Notes: generated by a model not told the origin, from the letters alone. Shown: positions 36,767-46,993, counted from the stretch's first letter. The stretch: 64,000 nucleotides of DNA from an uncultured Bacteroidales bacterium (GCA_947173955.1 CAMWHE010000002.1:1-64000), one strand, 5' to 3'. Numbers and translations are program-made.

Positions 36767-38287
36767 TTATTCGTAGCATGTCAAGCGAGATGAGCAAACG
36801 CCTGAACGTTCGGTATAGTAGATGGTAAAGCCTTCTTTCTTATCGGGATCCCAATACCAGTCGCATGACGCTCCGAAGCTCCATCCGTTATTGACGGCAT
36901 ATTTAATTTCGGTGCCTACGACACGGGTAGAAAGGTCGTCAAGCTCTACGATGTCATTATGGAACCACCAGCCAGTGCCAAGCTGAAGGGCTACATAGTG
37001 CTTACCATTAATATTCATTGCAGACACAAACGGACGACGGGCGCCTGTACGGTTGTGCATAGAACCAGTGCCGACCCACCAGCTGTTCCATGTCTGAAGA
37101 ACAACGGGCATATTCACTTTGGTTTTTCCTGAATAAGTGTTGGCGCATACGCGGAGGGTATTGTTGCCGTTACCGTCAGCGATAGTCTTGTCAGTATCAC
37201 CTACTACGTAGCTCGAATGAAGTTCGGGAGTGATAGCGGATATCATCTGCCATCCGTTGCCGTCGCTGCTTGAATAGCCGGTAGAAACAGTCTGAATGTC
37301 AGAAACGGCGCCATTCTCCATGTGGATCATATAGTGAAGACCCTCGGGGCCACGAGTGGCATTGGTACAGATATTGCAGGCGCCAAAGATGTCGCCGGTC
37401 ACCTGAAGGTAATCAGCACCGTCGCGATTAGCAAACATGGTCTCTGAGAAATGAGCAAGCTTAGTCGGAGCATCGGTATAAGACTTCCAGTAATAGAAAT
37501 CTGCGCCACCTCCATCAAGAGCCACACCGGCAACGAGAACACCGTTGATATCGGAAGTCACCGCGCGGAATGAAGTGTAGGGAACAGATCCCGTATTAAG
37601 ATTGCCAACAGGAGAGAAATCGCTGTATTTAAAGACCTTCAGAGCTAATGTCTCATCAGGTACAGCGAGAGCCGCATTATCAAACTTGGGATATGTATAC
37701 TGCCCTGCGAGGATCACAAAGTGATCGTGACCACAGAAAGCAACATAACCGTTAAGGTCGCCGTATTGACGAGAGTCACCGAGATTGAAGTTGTTAAGTT
37801 CACCGGGATAACCAAGGTTTGTAAATGATGTAAACTCACTGGGACTTGAAGTCGCTCCGCGGGTGAAACCATCGCCATACTCCACGATATCTGTCAGGCC
37901 ATGAGTCACAACATAGGTGCGTGTGGTCTTTCCATCACCGGAAGTAACGGTGTATTTAACGCCACCCTCTTTTGCAAAGTTCTGCGGGATAGAGGGATCA
38001 GGAGATACGGTAGCACCTTTCGATACATAGAGCTTAATGGAAACGCTGTCAAGTTCTTCAGCCGGATCAACCGAGGGACTGATTTTAAGATAGATCGTAT
38101 CGTTGGAGATCCTCGATTTCCATATGATGCCGGATCTTCCCTCTACTTTCGGGCAATCAAGATCACTGGAGCCAAGAATGAAGCACTGCTGGTTGTCGAC
38201 GGTAAATATATCGTCATCGTCGCACGATACCATTGCAGCCGATATGGCAACAATCGAAGCCGACAGGAGATATTTATATAATTTCAT
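36767..38287 (-). CDS. DUF5018-like surface lipoprotein
   Basis: 506 residues. Lipobox MVSC (Cys22) followed by DDDD, strongly like a surface-export signal. The N-terminal ~130 residues form a domain similar to DUF5018 (cohesin/Ig-like: SKGATVSPDPSIPQNF, YTVTSGDGKTTRTYVVTH). The rest (about 135-506) is beta-rich and contains repeated segments such as GDLNGYVAFCGHDHFVILA and YKSYTDAP-like stretches, perhaps a propeller. No catalytic motif is recognised. The likely role is a surface glycan-binding protein accompanying SusC/SusD; this is inference from position and signal. Confidence 0.7.
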   Translation of the reverse strand: MKLYKYLLSASIVAISAAMVSCDDDDIFTVDNQQCFILGSSDLDCPKVEGRSGIIWKSRISNDTIYLKISPSVDPAEELDSVSIKLYVSKGATVSPDPSIPQNFAKEGGVKYTVTSGDGKTTRTYVVTHGLTDIVEYGDGFTRGATSSPSEFTSFTNLGYPGELNNFNLGDSRQYGDLNGYVAFCGHDHFVILAGQYTYPKFDNAALAVPDETLALKVFKYSDFSPVGNLNTGSVPYTSFRAVTSDINGVLVAGVALDGGGADFYYWKSYTDAPTKLAHFSETMFANRDGADYLQVTGDIFGACNICTNATRGPEGLHYMIHMENGAVSDIQTVSTGYSSSDGNGWQMISAITPELHSSYVVGDTDKTIADGNGNNTLRVCANTYSGKTKVNMPVVLQTWNSWWVGTGSMHNRTGARRPFVSAMNINGKHYVALQLGTGWWFHNDIVELDDLSTRVVGTEIKYAVNNGWSFGASCDWYWDPDKKEGFTIYYTERSGVCSSRLTCYE

Positions 38288-38309
38288 TGTAAACTGATTT
38301 AAGGGTTAA

Positions 38310-38771
38310 TTATTCGTAAATGCCCATTATACGGTATTTGCGAACGGTGCCAATACCTGAAGTAATCGCGATGACCTTACCATCGGGATGCTCTTCATCA
38401 ACCAGGATGTTATGACGGCCTGATAGTGTGGGAGACACCATAGCATCAAATTTGAGAGTAGCACGCAGATAGACATCGGTAAGATCGAAGTCTTTCTTAT
38501 CCTCAGCTGTTACAACGAATACTACAACACCGGAGCCACCTTCAGCATCTTCAGCGGTAAATTCGTCACCAAGAAGGCTGCCATGCTTGTCATACTCGTA
38601 GATTGTGCCTGTGATAGATTTGGCATCATTCTGACGTGTGTTCTCGCACACCATGGCATGCACAAAATTGTCGGTATGTACAAAGTTTTGATCGGCATCC
38701 TTACATCCTGTCAGACCAAAGGCCATGAGGGAGATAAAGAGGACAATAATATTTGATTTTATAAATTTCAT
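38310..38771 (-). CDS. Small PUL lipoprotein of unknown function
   Basis: 153 residues. Lipobox LTGC (Cys23) followed by KDAD, which fits a surface-export signal. The mature part is a single predicted beta-sandwich of about 125 residues (YEYDKHGSLLGDEFTAED, VTAEDKKDFDLTDVYLRATL) ending in RKYRIMGIYE. The shape recalls DUF1735/BT_3987-type N-terminal domains that accompany SusD and glycan-binding lipoproteins, but I do not recognise the family with certainty. It lies between SusD (24 bp) and the DUF5018-like gene (22 bp). Confidence 0.65.
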   Translation of the reverse strand: MKFIKSNIIVLFISLMAFGLTGCKDADQNFVHTDNFVHAMVCENTRQNDAKSITGTIYEYDKHGSLLGDEFTAEDAEGGSGVVVFVVTAEDKKDFDLTDVYLRATLKFDAMVSPTLSGRHNILVDEEHPDGKVIAITSGIGTVRKYRIMGIYE

Positions 38772-38795
38772 GACTTGAAAATGTGAAGTTAGTAA

Positions 38796-40502
38796 TTACC
38801 AGCCGGGGTTATTAACGCAGGCATTATTGTTGGTACGTTCGTTCAAAGGAATCGAGAAGTATTTGTAACGTGCGGGATAAATACGAGTCTGACCGGCATC
38901 ACATCCGATACGCTCATAAGTAGTAGTACCGCCTGAAACCCTAATCTTGACACCATGAGCCATCTGACCGCCGATCACACCTTCTGCGAGATTCCAGCGA
39001 CGGAGATCCCAGAAGCGGAGACCCTCAGCAGCAAGCTCTTTAGCACGCTCCTCGCGGATGAGCTTCATTGTGTTGTCGATATTATTGACATCGGCCAGAG
39101 TCTTACCGGGAAGATTTACGCGGGCACGAACTTTGTTAATGCAATCAAGAATTTTGGTCTGATTTGCGATAAGATCAGACTGCGCGTAAGCTTCGGCCTG
39201 ATTAAGAAGTACTTCAGCATAACGCATGATAAGGTCGGGAGTAACGCTCTTATCACCAGCCTCGATGAAGTTCATATTATCTTCGATGAGGAACTTACGG
39301 AGGAAGTAACCGGTGCAGGTCTTACCTCCTGTAGAACCTGACTTACGGAACTCCATGAATCCGTCAAGACCACCTTCGAATGCCTCAATCTTACGGCCAC
39401 GCCAGTCGGCACCATTATAGAGGATAGTAGCCTGGAAACGGGGTTCACGGTCAGAGAAGGGATTTGAGTGACTTACACTCCAGTTGTCCCAGCTGAAGGG
39501 TGTTCCGTCTTTCCACTCATAGAGGTCGGCGAGCTCGGCAGTGGGCTGATGCTCAGCATAAGCGCCACCCTTGTTGATATGTGTATCACCGCCGGGGCTT
39601 ACGCTACTATCCCACAAGTGGTAGAGGCGCGTATTACCCTGGAGATACTCGATAGCAAACAGGACTTCGGGAGATGAAGCGGCATTAAGAGAGAAGAGAT
39701 TGGTAAACTCGGGATCAAGCTTAACCTGGCTGAAAGAGCCGCATTTCTCGGCGGCAGCCGCAGCCTCATCCCATTCATGAGCGTAAAGAGCTATGCGGGA
39801 GATCAGGCCATAGGCAAAAGGCTTGGTAGCGCGACCCTGAGGCCAGGCTGAAGAATTTGCATCAGGAAGATTCTCGGCTGCAAACTTCAGCTCATCGAGA
39901 ATATAACGGTAGGTTTCCTCCTCAGTAGCACGGGGCTGATGAATATCGGCCTCAACAGCACCATCGCTAAGACCGCCATTATGACCAGACTTTTCAGTAC
40001 GGAGGATCACACCGCCATAGACGCGAGCAAGGAGGTAGTAAGAATATGCGCGGCAAAGACGGATCTCAGCTTCACGCGGAAGTGTGATTTCAGAACCGAA
40101 TTTAGAACCAAATTCACGGAGCCCGCGGAGACAGTCATTGGCCGTGCGGATTCGGTTATATTGAGTTGACCAGCATTCGAGCGCACCGGCACCATTCTCA
40201 CCGTTGGAAAGACCCTGAAGCAGGAATGAGTTATACGGATGACCGTACTGGTCCCATGAGGAAGATTTCATAATATCGGAATAACTATCCCAAAAACGAT
40301 TACGGCAGTTCTTGAGCTGAGTATCCTCTGTAAAAATCTTATAAGAAGCTGTAATATACAGATCGGCTACATCCACTGAACTCCAGATCGCGGTGTCAGA
40401 CACGACATCGGTACGGTTAACATCAAGCACATCAGTACAAGATGTCATACCGGCAGCAACGACCGATACAGCTAAAGCTTTGATATATTTATTTTTAAAC
40501 AT
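38796..40502 (-). CDS. susD: SusD-like outer-membrane lipoprotein
   Basis: 568 residues, normal for SusD/RagB. Lipobox MTSC (Cys22). SusD landmarks are the N-terminal LDVNRTDVVSDTAIWSSVDV, a TPR-like helical scaffold (RIRTANDCLRGLREFGSKFG; EIRLCRAYSYYLLARVYGGV), the RYAEVLLNQAEAYAQ helix, the KVRARVNLPG segment and the C-terminal ERAKELAAEGLRFWDLRRW. It forms the lid of the SusC pore and captures glycan at the cell surface. It follows susC by 11 bp. Confidence 0.95.
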   Translation of the reverse strand: MFKNKYIKALAVSVVAAGMTSCTDVLDVNRTDVVSDTAIWSSVDVADLYITASYKIFTEDTQLKNCRNRFWDSYSDIMKSSSWDQYGHPYNSFLLQGLSNGENGAGALECWSTQYNRIRTANDCLRGLREFGSKFGSEITLPREAEIRLCRAYSYYLLARVYGGVILRTEKSGHNGGLSDGAVEADIHQPRATEEETYRYILDELKFAAENLPDANSSAWPQGRATKPFAYGLISRIALYAHEWDEAAAAAEKCGSFSQVKLDPEFTNLFSLNAASSPEVLFAIEYLQGNTRLYHLWDSSVSPGGDTHINKGGAYAEHQPTAELADLYEWKDGTPFSWDNWSVSHSNPFSDREPRFQATILYNGADWRGRKIEAFEGGLDGFMEFRKSGSTGGKTCTGYFLRKFLIEDNMNFIEAGDKSVTPDLIMRYAEVLLNQAEAYAQSDLIANQTKILDCINKVRARVNLPGKTLADVNNIDNTMKLIREERAKELAAEGLRFWDLRRWNLAEGVIGGQMAHGVKIRVSGGTTTYERIGCDAGQTRIYPARYKYFSIPLNERTNNNACVNNPGW

Positions 40503-40513
40503 GATAAGTCGAT

Positions 40514-43500
40514 TTAGAATGCAACATTAAGACCGAAAGTATATGTAGCCTGCTGTGGGTAGAAACCATTGGATACAGAGGGGCTTTCGGGGTCAACATA
40601 CTTGAAGTCTGTGATTGTCCAGATGTTGGTGCCTGCAAGATAGAGGTTGACCATAGAGAACGGTGTCTTCTTTAGCAGACGTGTCGGGAAGTTGTAGCCG
40701 ATCTGGATGTTTTTCAGACGGAGATAGTTGCCATTGACAACCCACCAGTCAGATACCCATGCGTTGTTGAAACGAGGTACAGTAGAAAGACGGGGATACT
40801 TGGCATTGGGATTTTCGGGAGTCCATGCGTTTTCGATAAGATATCTGGGAGAGTTACCGGTGCCGAACGAGCTGGTGTATACAGTAGATGCTGTGGTACC
40901 TGTGTCGTAAACACCCTGCAACTGGTAGTCGCAATGAGCTACACCCTGCCAGAGAGTGGTAACATAGAAATTCTTATAGTTAAGGTCGATATTGAATGAG
41001 AAGTTGTACTCAGGGATGCGACCGTAACCGATTTTCACATAGTCAAACTCGCGAGAAATTATACCGTCGCCATTGACATCAAGATATTTGATATCACCGG
41101 GGAGAGTTTCACCAGAGGGAGCCTTAGGATAATTATCAATTTCCTCCTGAGTCTGGAAAAGACCGAGAGACTTAAATCCGAAGATACTTCCATAAGGCTG
41201 ACCGAGTTGCTGACGAGCATAAGGAGCATTATCGGTAACTTTCTTTTTCAACACCTTATTGCGAGCAAATGAGACAGAACCACGCAGACGATAGCTGAAA
41301 TCTTTGGTCACCTGATTAGTGTGTGTAAGGGTTACTTCTATACCACGGTTATCCATCATACCGCTGTTGAGGTACTTCGGATAGTAGCCGCCAAGAGAGC
41401 TTGGATAAGCAGCAGAGGTTTCTTCAAGAATACCGTCGGTACGTTTGTAGAAGACGTCAATTTCGGCATTGAGTTTATTACGGAAAAGTGATGCATCGAT
41501 ACCTACGTTGTAGTTATAAGCATGTGCCCACTCCAGCGCTCTAAATGTGTACACCGGATCAACATAATATTGGGTGATAGGACTGCCGCCAAGTAGATAG
41601 CTGTCAGAGGCATTCTTATATGTGTGGTTGTACTGGAATGCTCTTGAAGCACCGCCATCATCACCAAGTTCACCATAGCTGGCACGGAGTTTGAGGAAGT
41701 CTATCCACTGAACATCCTTCATGAAATTTTCACGAGAGATGACCCAGCCAGCTGACACAGAAGGGAATGTACCCCAACGATTTTCAGGAGCAAAGATATA
41801 AGAACCGTCACGACGCACAGCAACTTCAAGGAGATACTTGTCATCGTAGGCATAGTTGAGGCGGAAAGCGTAAGATGCCATGCCATACATCTGGTGGCTA
41901 CCCTGCTGCTGTGGAACACCGTCTTTAAAGTTTGTTCCAAGATTGATATCTATAGGATCGTCACTGATAAATCCTTTGGAAGCAGCATAGAGCATATCCT
42001 GATACCAACGGCTTTTTTCGTAAACGAAGAGGAAATTAACAGAATGCTTGCCAAAATCGCGTGCATAATTGACTGTGGGACGAAGCTGCCAACGCCAGTT
42101 AGTATTGGCATAACGGTCAAAATAGCGTTCGAGACCGATACCGTAAGAGGTCTCTACCTTTGATTCAAGAGTTGAGTTATCAAAAGCCAGAAGATCATAA
42201 CCTTTCTGGAACTGACGGGTGGCTGAATAGGTAAAGTCATAAGCGAAGAAGACATCGACAGACAGACCTTTCAGAGGAGTCCACAGATTTGAGAAGTCAT
42301 AGTTGAGTTTGTAAGTAGAGTTGAATACCCAGTTGTCCTGACGATATTCACCGGTGTTTTCAAGAGCGGCAACCGGGTTTACATTGATTGAAGATCCCTC
42401 TTTCCATGCAAGCGGGTAGCCATTCCATTCCTTCTTGATAATAGGAGCGGTATTGGCAGCCTGACGAACTACGTTGATTTCACCTTGTTTGTTGAATGAG
42501 TCTTGACGAGGAGCTCGACGCTCAGTCTTGACACCGGCCATTGTGATAGCGAATGTAAGATCCTTTGCCACTTTGATGTCAAGGTTGGCGCGGGCGTTGA
42601 TACGGGAATAGTCAGTCTTTTTAATGGTACCTTCCTGTCCCATGTAACCAAGTGAAGTATAATACTTCACACGGTCAGTAGAACCGGATGCAGAGAGATT
42701 ATGCTGCTGAGTGAAAGCCGTGCGGAAGATCTCATCAAACCAGTCGGTCTCACCCCAGGGAGAGTCGGGATCATTAGCGAATACTTTCTGCTGGATGTCA
42801 GCTGTGTAAAGAGGCTCAAAACCGTCCATCAACAGAGCCTTGTTCTTATAGTACATGAATTCCGAAGCATTCAGGAATTTTGGGAAGGCTGTATTGCGGA
42901 CAGCGGAGAAAGAAGCACCATAGCTGATTTTGGGAGCACCTTCACCACTCTTGGTGGTAATAAGGATTACACCATTCATACCTTTAATACCATAAATAGC
43001 GGCAGCGGCATCCTTGAGGACTGAAATTGACTCGATGTCATTCGGGTTTACGAGGTTCATGTCGCGCTCGATACCGTCGACAAGCACCAACGGAGGCTGA
43101 GCGCCGAAACCACCGACACCACCGTTGTTACCACGGACATAGAGAGATGTTCCGTCGGCACCGGGCTGACCTGAAGACTGAATAGATGTAAGACCGGAAA
43201 CTTTACCGGTAAGGAGGTTAGAGACGTTCTGCATCGGAGCCTTAGTCAGTTCAGCACCACTGACAGCAGAGACAGATCCGGTCAGATGGACTTTTTTCTG
43301 ACGGCCATAACCTACGACTACGACTTCATCAAGGAAAGTCTCGTCAGGGGTAAGCTTGATTGTAACCGATGTACGACCGTTAAGGTCAACGGTCTGAGGC
43401 TTATAACCCACATAAGTGACAGTGAGCTGTACATTAGCATTAGGTACTGTGAGTGCGAATTCACCGTCGATATTAGTTGCAGCTGCGTTGGCTGTACCCT

Positions 43501-43651
43501 TGACAGCAACAGTTGCACCAATCAGCGGTTCATCCTGCTCATCGATAACGGTTCCACTCACGACGATATTCTGAGCGGCCGCTCCGAGCATCGTGAAAGA
43601 ACAAATCAGCAAGGCAAATAGCCTTAGGAACTGAGTTACCTGTTTTTTCAT
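40514..43651 (-). CDS. susC: SusC-like TonB-dependent glycan transporter
   Basis: 1045 residues. Signal peptide (about 1-26), carboxypeptidase-like domain (about 30-105: VSGTVIDEQDEPLIGATVAV), TonB box (DEVVVVGYGRQKK, about 109-121), plug domain (LYVRGNNGGVGGFGAQPPLV, PNDIESISVLKDAAAAIYG, KGMNGVILITTK) and a large barrel with terminal Phe (TYTFGLNVAF). It imports oligosaccharide across the outer membrane with its SusD partner. It starts 35 bp after the GHL10-type gene at 43687-44991; no separate promoter was seen. Confidence 0.96.
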   Translation of the reverse strand: MKKQVTQFLRLFALLICSFTMLGAAAQNIVVSGTVIDEQDEPLIGATVAVKGTANAAATNIDGEFALTVPNANVQLTVTYVGYKPQTVDLNGRTSVTIKLTPDETFLDEVVVVGYGRQKKVHLTGSVSAVSGAELTKAPMQNVSNLLTGKVSGLTSIQSSGQPGADGTSLYVRGNNGGVGGFGAQPPLVLVDGIERDMNLVNPNDIESISVLKDAAAAIYGIKGMNGVILITTKSGEGAPKISYGASFSAVRNTAFPKFLNASEFMYYKNKALLMDGFEPLYTADIQQKVFANDPDSPWGETDWFDEIFRTAFTQQHNLSASGSTDRVKYYTSLGYMGQEGTIKKTDYSRINARANLDIKVAKDLTFAITMAGVKTERRAPRQDSFNKQGEINVVRQAANTAPIIKKEWNGYPLAWKEGSSINVNPVAALENTGEYRQDNWVFNSTYKLNYDFSNLWTPLKGLSVDVFFAYDFTYSATRQFQKGYDLLAFDNSTLESKVETSYGIGLERYFDRYANTNWRWQLRPTVNYARDFGKHSVNFLFVYEKSRWYQDMLYAASKGFISDDPIDINLGTNFKDGVPQQQGSHQMYGMASYAFRLNYAYDDKYLLEVAVRRDGSYIFAPENRWGTFPSVSAGWVISRENFMKDVQWIDFLKLRASYGELGDDGGASRAFQYNHTYKNASDSYLLGGSPITQYYVDPVYTFRALEWAHAYNYNVGIDASLFRNKLNAEIDVFYKRTDGILEETSAAYPSSLGGYYPKYLNSGMMDNRGIEVTLTHTNQVTKDFSYRLRGSVSFARNKVLKKKVTDNAPYARQQLGQPYGSIFGFKSLGLFQTQEEIDNYPKAPSGETLPGDIKYLDVNGDGIISREFDYVKIGYGRIPEYNFSFNIDLNYKNFYVTTLWQGVAHCDYQLQGVYDTGTTASTVYTSSFGTGNSPRYLIENAWTPENPNAKYPRLSTVPRFNNAWVSDWWVVNGNYLRLKNIQIGYNFPTRLLKKTPFSMVNLYLAGTNIWTITDFKYVDPESPSVSNGFYPQQATYTFGLNVAF

Positions 43652-43686
43652 GTGATTTAATTGGTTTGGTTAGTAAATATGATAAT

Positions 43687-44991
43687 TTAATTATTTTGCT
43701 TGGCTTCGTAGCGGTCGATAGCGGCCTTGATATTGTCCCAAAGGTCGTTTTCGATCACCTGAATGATATCGAATACCATAAGTCCCTCAGTCTTATCGAG
43801 GCAGACCGTGACAGCATTTTCGATATTCTGCGGATTGTCGAGGTCGCCATCATGATTTTTAGCATAGATGGAGCCAATTAGATGACAGTCGTCGCGGACG
43901 AGGGTGTCAGCACGGGCAAGACCGTATTCGATTGATTCATTGTCGTCAGGTCCGTAGACACGCTCTAGATATGTGCCGACAATAAAGTTGTCGAGATAGG
44001 GAGCGAAACCTGTGGCCTGATACTGGGGAGATCCGAAATCGTCATACGCAAGCGACCACTCGCTGTCAGGGGATGCCCAGTTCTGACCGTTGCCATGTAT
44101 GGCGTGAATCCATGACGCAGCCCAGTAGTTGAGCTCAGCGTCCGGCTTGATGGCATGAAGAGTATCTGACACGGTGTGGACGAAATCGGAGATTATTCCG
44201 GAACGGAATGCCCACCATTGTTTGTAGTAAGGACCGGGATTGTGGGTGCCGTCCTCGTTGTATGTGAAGATATCGGCAGGGAAGTTTTCAACTTCTTGTC
44301 CGAGATATTCCTCGAATGCGGCCTTTGTCTCAGGAGAGAAGTCGCTGCGGTTGTCGGGGAAACGGCAATAGTCGAGAGCAAGACCGTCTATATCATAATT
44401 ATTGATGATCTCGAGAAGCATATCAAGAGCAAGGTCGCGATTGTCCTCTCGGGCAGGGTTGAGGAACGCAGCAACTTGTTTGGGATCTTCATAGATAGGC
44501 TGAAGAGTACCATCAGCAAGATACTGGACGCAGGTGCGATCCTGATATTCAGGATTATCGTAGACAAGGCCGCGATGCCACCATGGAGAACCGGCAGGGA
44601 AAACGCAGGCTGAGGCTACGACCTTGAGGCCAAGACGATGGCCTTCGTCAATGAAATACTGAAGATAGTCCCAGTCTCGGACGACCTCGACAGTATCTAC
44701 ATTGGTCAACTGCGGAAGGATCTCACTTTTATAAAGCACTTTGCCCTGAATAGGCTTGACGTCGACGACTACCTGATTGAATCCGGTTTCGCGGGCTTTC
44801 TCAAGATAGTGAGTAATAGAGTCGCGTGTAGCGAAGCGATGGAAATTGGCTTCGGCACACATCCAGAGCTGTTTGGGTTTCCCGGCATTGGCGACATCAG
44901 CGTCGGCACTGCCTTTGCACGATGCTACAAGCCCGGCCGAAACGGCCACGGCTGCAAGCGCAGGTAAGAGTTTGTTAAGATGATTGGTCAT
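43687..44991 (-). CDS. GHL10-type (DUF187) glycosidase lipoprotein
   Basis: 434 residues. Lipobox LVASC (Cys25) followed by KGSADAD. The barrel domain (about 38-430) parallels the paralogue at 35335-36717: KQLWMCAEANFHRF, VVVDVKPIQGKVLYKSEILP and IDGLALDYCRFPDN, with the Asp of ALDYCR as candidate nucleophile. The two GHL10 copies flank the SusC/SusD block and have diverged clearly, suggesting different linkages. It is the second gene of the PUL, 20 bp after the FAD oxidoreductase gene. Confidence 0.82.
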   Translation of the reverse strand: MTNHLNKLLPALAAVAVSAGLVASCKGSADADVANAGKPKQLWMCAEANFHRFATRDSITHYLEKARETGFNQVVVDVKPIQGKVLYKSEILPQLTNVDTVEVVRDWDYLQYFIDEGHRLGLKVVASACVFPAGSPWWHRGLVYDNPEYQDRTCVQYLADGTLQPIYEDPKQVAAFLNPAREDNRDLALDMLLEIINNYDIDGLALDYCRFPDNRSDFSPETKAAFEEYLGQEVENFPADIFTYNEDGTHNPGPYYKQWWAFRSGIISDFVHTVSDTLHAIKPDAELNYWAASWIHAIHGNGQNWASPDSEWSLAYDDFGSPQYQATGFAPYLDNFIVGTYLERVYGPDDNESIEYGLARADTLVRDDCHLIGSIYAKNHDGDLDNPQNIENAVTVCLDKTEGLMVFDIIQVIENDLWDNIKAAIDRYEAKQNN

Positions 44992-45011
44992 TATAATAAT
45001 GTGTAAGATGA

Positions 45012-46904
45012 TTATTCTTTAAAGTTGCCGTCAATGGCGACTTTTCTCTCAAATGGATTCAAAATCTTATCAACGAGTAGAGCAAACTCGCCACGGGAGA
45101 TGACCTCTGCCCCACTCTTTTCTATTCCTAATTCTGACAGAACGGCAGATGCATCAGCTTTCTCCCCTTTGACTGTTTCTATCAGCGCCACAGCTTCGTC
45201 AAGCGTAACGGGACGCTCTGCAAGTATAGCAGGGGCAGATATCTCATAAAAACGATAGAAGTCAGTTAGCTCGCCAAGCATCAGTGGCTCGTCGGCACGA
45301 AGCCAGGTCTGATTTGACCAATCGACGGTCATTCCGACACTGCGCAGGATACCGGATGCACCCACACGCTGATAAGCGCGGAATCGAGGATCTGTCTTTT
45401 CGACATCAAGATATGGAAGCAGGTATCCGCCGGCCTCAAGCACTACGTTCTGAACGTCGCGGACATCAACACTGCTAACAGGAATATTCTCCTTAACAGC
45501 AATAGCAGCAATAATTCCGGCTGCCTGACCAAGCTGAGTAACTACAGGCTGCAGGCGGGTAGAACCATTGACTATATTGGAGACAGAAATGGATTTCTCG
45601 GTAACGATAAGATCCTCGACATCGCGGGGTATAAGGGTACCCATCGGAAGGCCGTAAGAGGGGACTGAATGGAAATACAGGTCCGGAAGCTCCTCAGAAC
45701 CTGTATAAGCCTTATGATGATGATCGACCGGATAGTCGCCGACTGCAAGGGCTGTACGGTAGAGTGGCTGAGAGGTCGCATACGGATCCATAATGTGATT
45801 GACATCAAAACGCACCAGACCATGAATTCGGCGAGACTCACGATGGTAAGGAATAAAGGGGAACAGATCTTCCGTGGGAAATTCATCGTCGGCAAGTCCG
45901 AGTGTATTGAATCCGAGTTCCTTCTGGAGGAAATAGATAAAACGCATCGTGTGAGCCTTGGCTTCCGCGATTGCTGAATCACGCTGCGCGGGACTCATTT
46001 CCACAAGATTCACATAATAGTCATTCCCCTCAATAGGCCAGTTGATCATATACTTACCGTTTGGCAGTTTGCCGTAGGTAATCAGCTGCTCGGGCTCCCA
46101 CATACGGTTAGGCTCCTTAGGCGTTACGCAATGCTCATTGATACAAGTGCAGGCAAATTCGTCGGGATCATAGTCCTCCGGCTCCTCAATAGTAACATCA
46201 CGGCCATAGTCCTTGAGAATAGCGACCATTGTCAGATCCTGCACAATATTCACGGCCGAATCAGGAGCGATATCTTCATTTGTAACATGACGGCTCTCCA
46301 TGCCGAGGTCATATCCGACGCCGAGCGAAGCAGCGACGTCGCCGAGTTCCGTGCCGTCAATCAGTATCCGGGCCTTGACCTGACATGTGCGTCCGTCGTC
46401 ATAAGTCAGAGTAGCGTGCCATGCTCCATCGGCATATCTGACATCTGACGTCTTTACATTATATATAATATCAAGATTCTCCTCCTGGGCTGCAAGATCC
46501 TTCAGCATCCTGTCGCCTACCGACGGCTCGAAGAGTATGTTGCTTACCCAGCCGGTATGAAGTGAGTCGGGACCGCCGTAATAATCTTCAAGCTTGGCTC
46601 TGAATTCGCCGAAGAAGCCGGCAGGCATCCTGTAATTACCATCGACCGCGCTAACGCCGGCAGCAGTCAGCATACCGCCAAGCCAGGGAGTCTCCTCGGC
46701 AATAAGTACGCTCACATCCATCCTTGCAGCCTGAACGCCGGCAGCCGTACCGCTTGCGCCACCGCCGACAATAAATACATCGGCAGTCAACTCATCATTA
46801 TGATGGCCGGAGCAGGAAGAAACAGCAACGGAAGAAATTGCCAAATATATGGGGAATATAATAAGCGACAATGATTTAGCTATGCTGAAAGACAGCTTTT
46901 GCAT
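45012..46904 (-). CDS. Lipoprotein FAD-dependent oxidoreductase
   Basis: 630 residues. Signal sequence with lipobox VSSC (about Cys31), then a Rossmann FAD site ADVFIVGGGASGTAAGVQAA (about 40-59), AEETPWLGGML, the conserved LIDGTELGDVAASLG and YRTALAVGDYPVDHHH segments. This is the FAD-dependent oxidoreductase family (PF12831 type) often found in PULs. A C-terminal region (about 530-620) includes ISRGEFALLVDKIL-like text that faintly recalls SLH repeats. It may oxidise a sugar or uronic acid group; the substrate is unknown. It is the promoter-proximal gene of the PUL, with a leader of about 80 nt. Confidence 0.85.
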   Translation of the reverse strand: MQKLSFSIAKSLSLIIFPIYLAISSVAVSSCSGHHNDELTADVFIVGGGASGTAAGVQAARMDVSVLIAEETPWLGGMLTAAGVSAVDGNYRMPAGFFGEFRAKLEDYYGGPDSLHTGWVSNILFEPSVGDRMLKDLAAQEENLDIIYNVKTSDVRYADGAWHATLTYDDGRTCQVKARILIDGTELGDVAASLGVGYDLGMESRHVTNEDIAPDSAVNIVQDLTMVAILKDYGRDVTIEEPEDYDPDEFACTCINEHCVTPKEPNRMWEPEQLITYGKLPNGKYMINWPIEGNDYYVNLVEMSPAQRDSAIAEAKAHTMRFIYFLQKELGFNTLGLADDEFPTEDLFPFIPYHRESRRIHGLVRFDVNHIMDPYATSQPLYRTALAVGDYPVDHHHKAYTGSEELPDLYFHSVPSYGLPMGTLIPRDVEDLIVTEKSISVSNIVNGSTRLQPVVTQLGQAAGIIAAIAVKENIPVSSVDVRDVQNVVLEAGGYLLPYLDVEKTDPRFRAYQRVGASGILRSVGMTVDWSNQTWLRADEPLMLGELTDFYRFYEISAPAILAERPVTLDEAVALIETVKGEKADASAVLSELGIEKSGAEVISRGEFALLVDKILNPFERKVAIDGNFKE

Positions 46905-46993
46905 GGTAGAAAATGGAAAATGATATTAAACTCTTACACTTGATTTAGTGAAATTAACATAAAAGACACCTGCTTTTAAGTTTTTTCACACCA

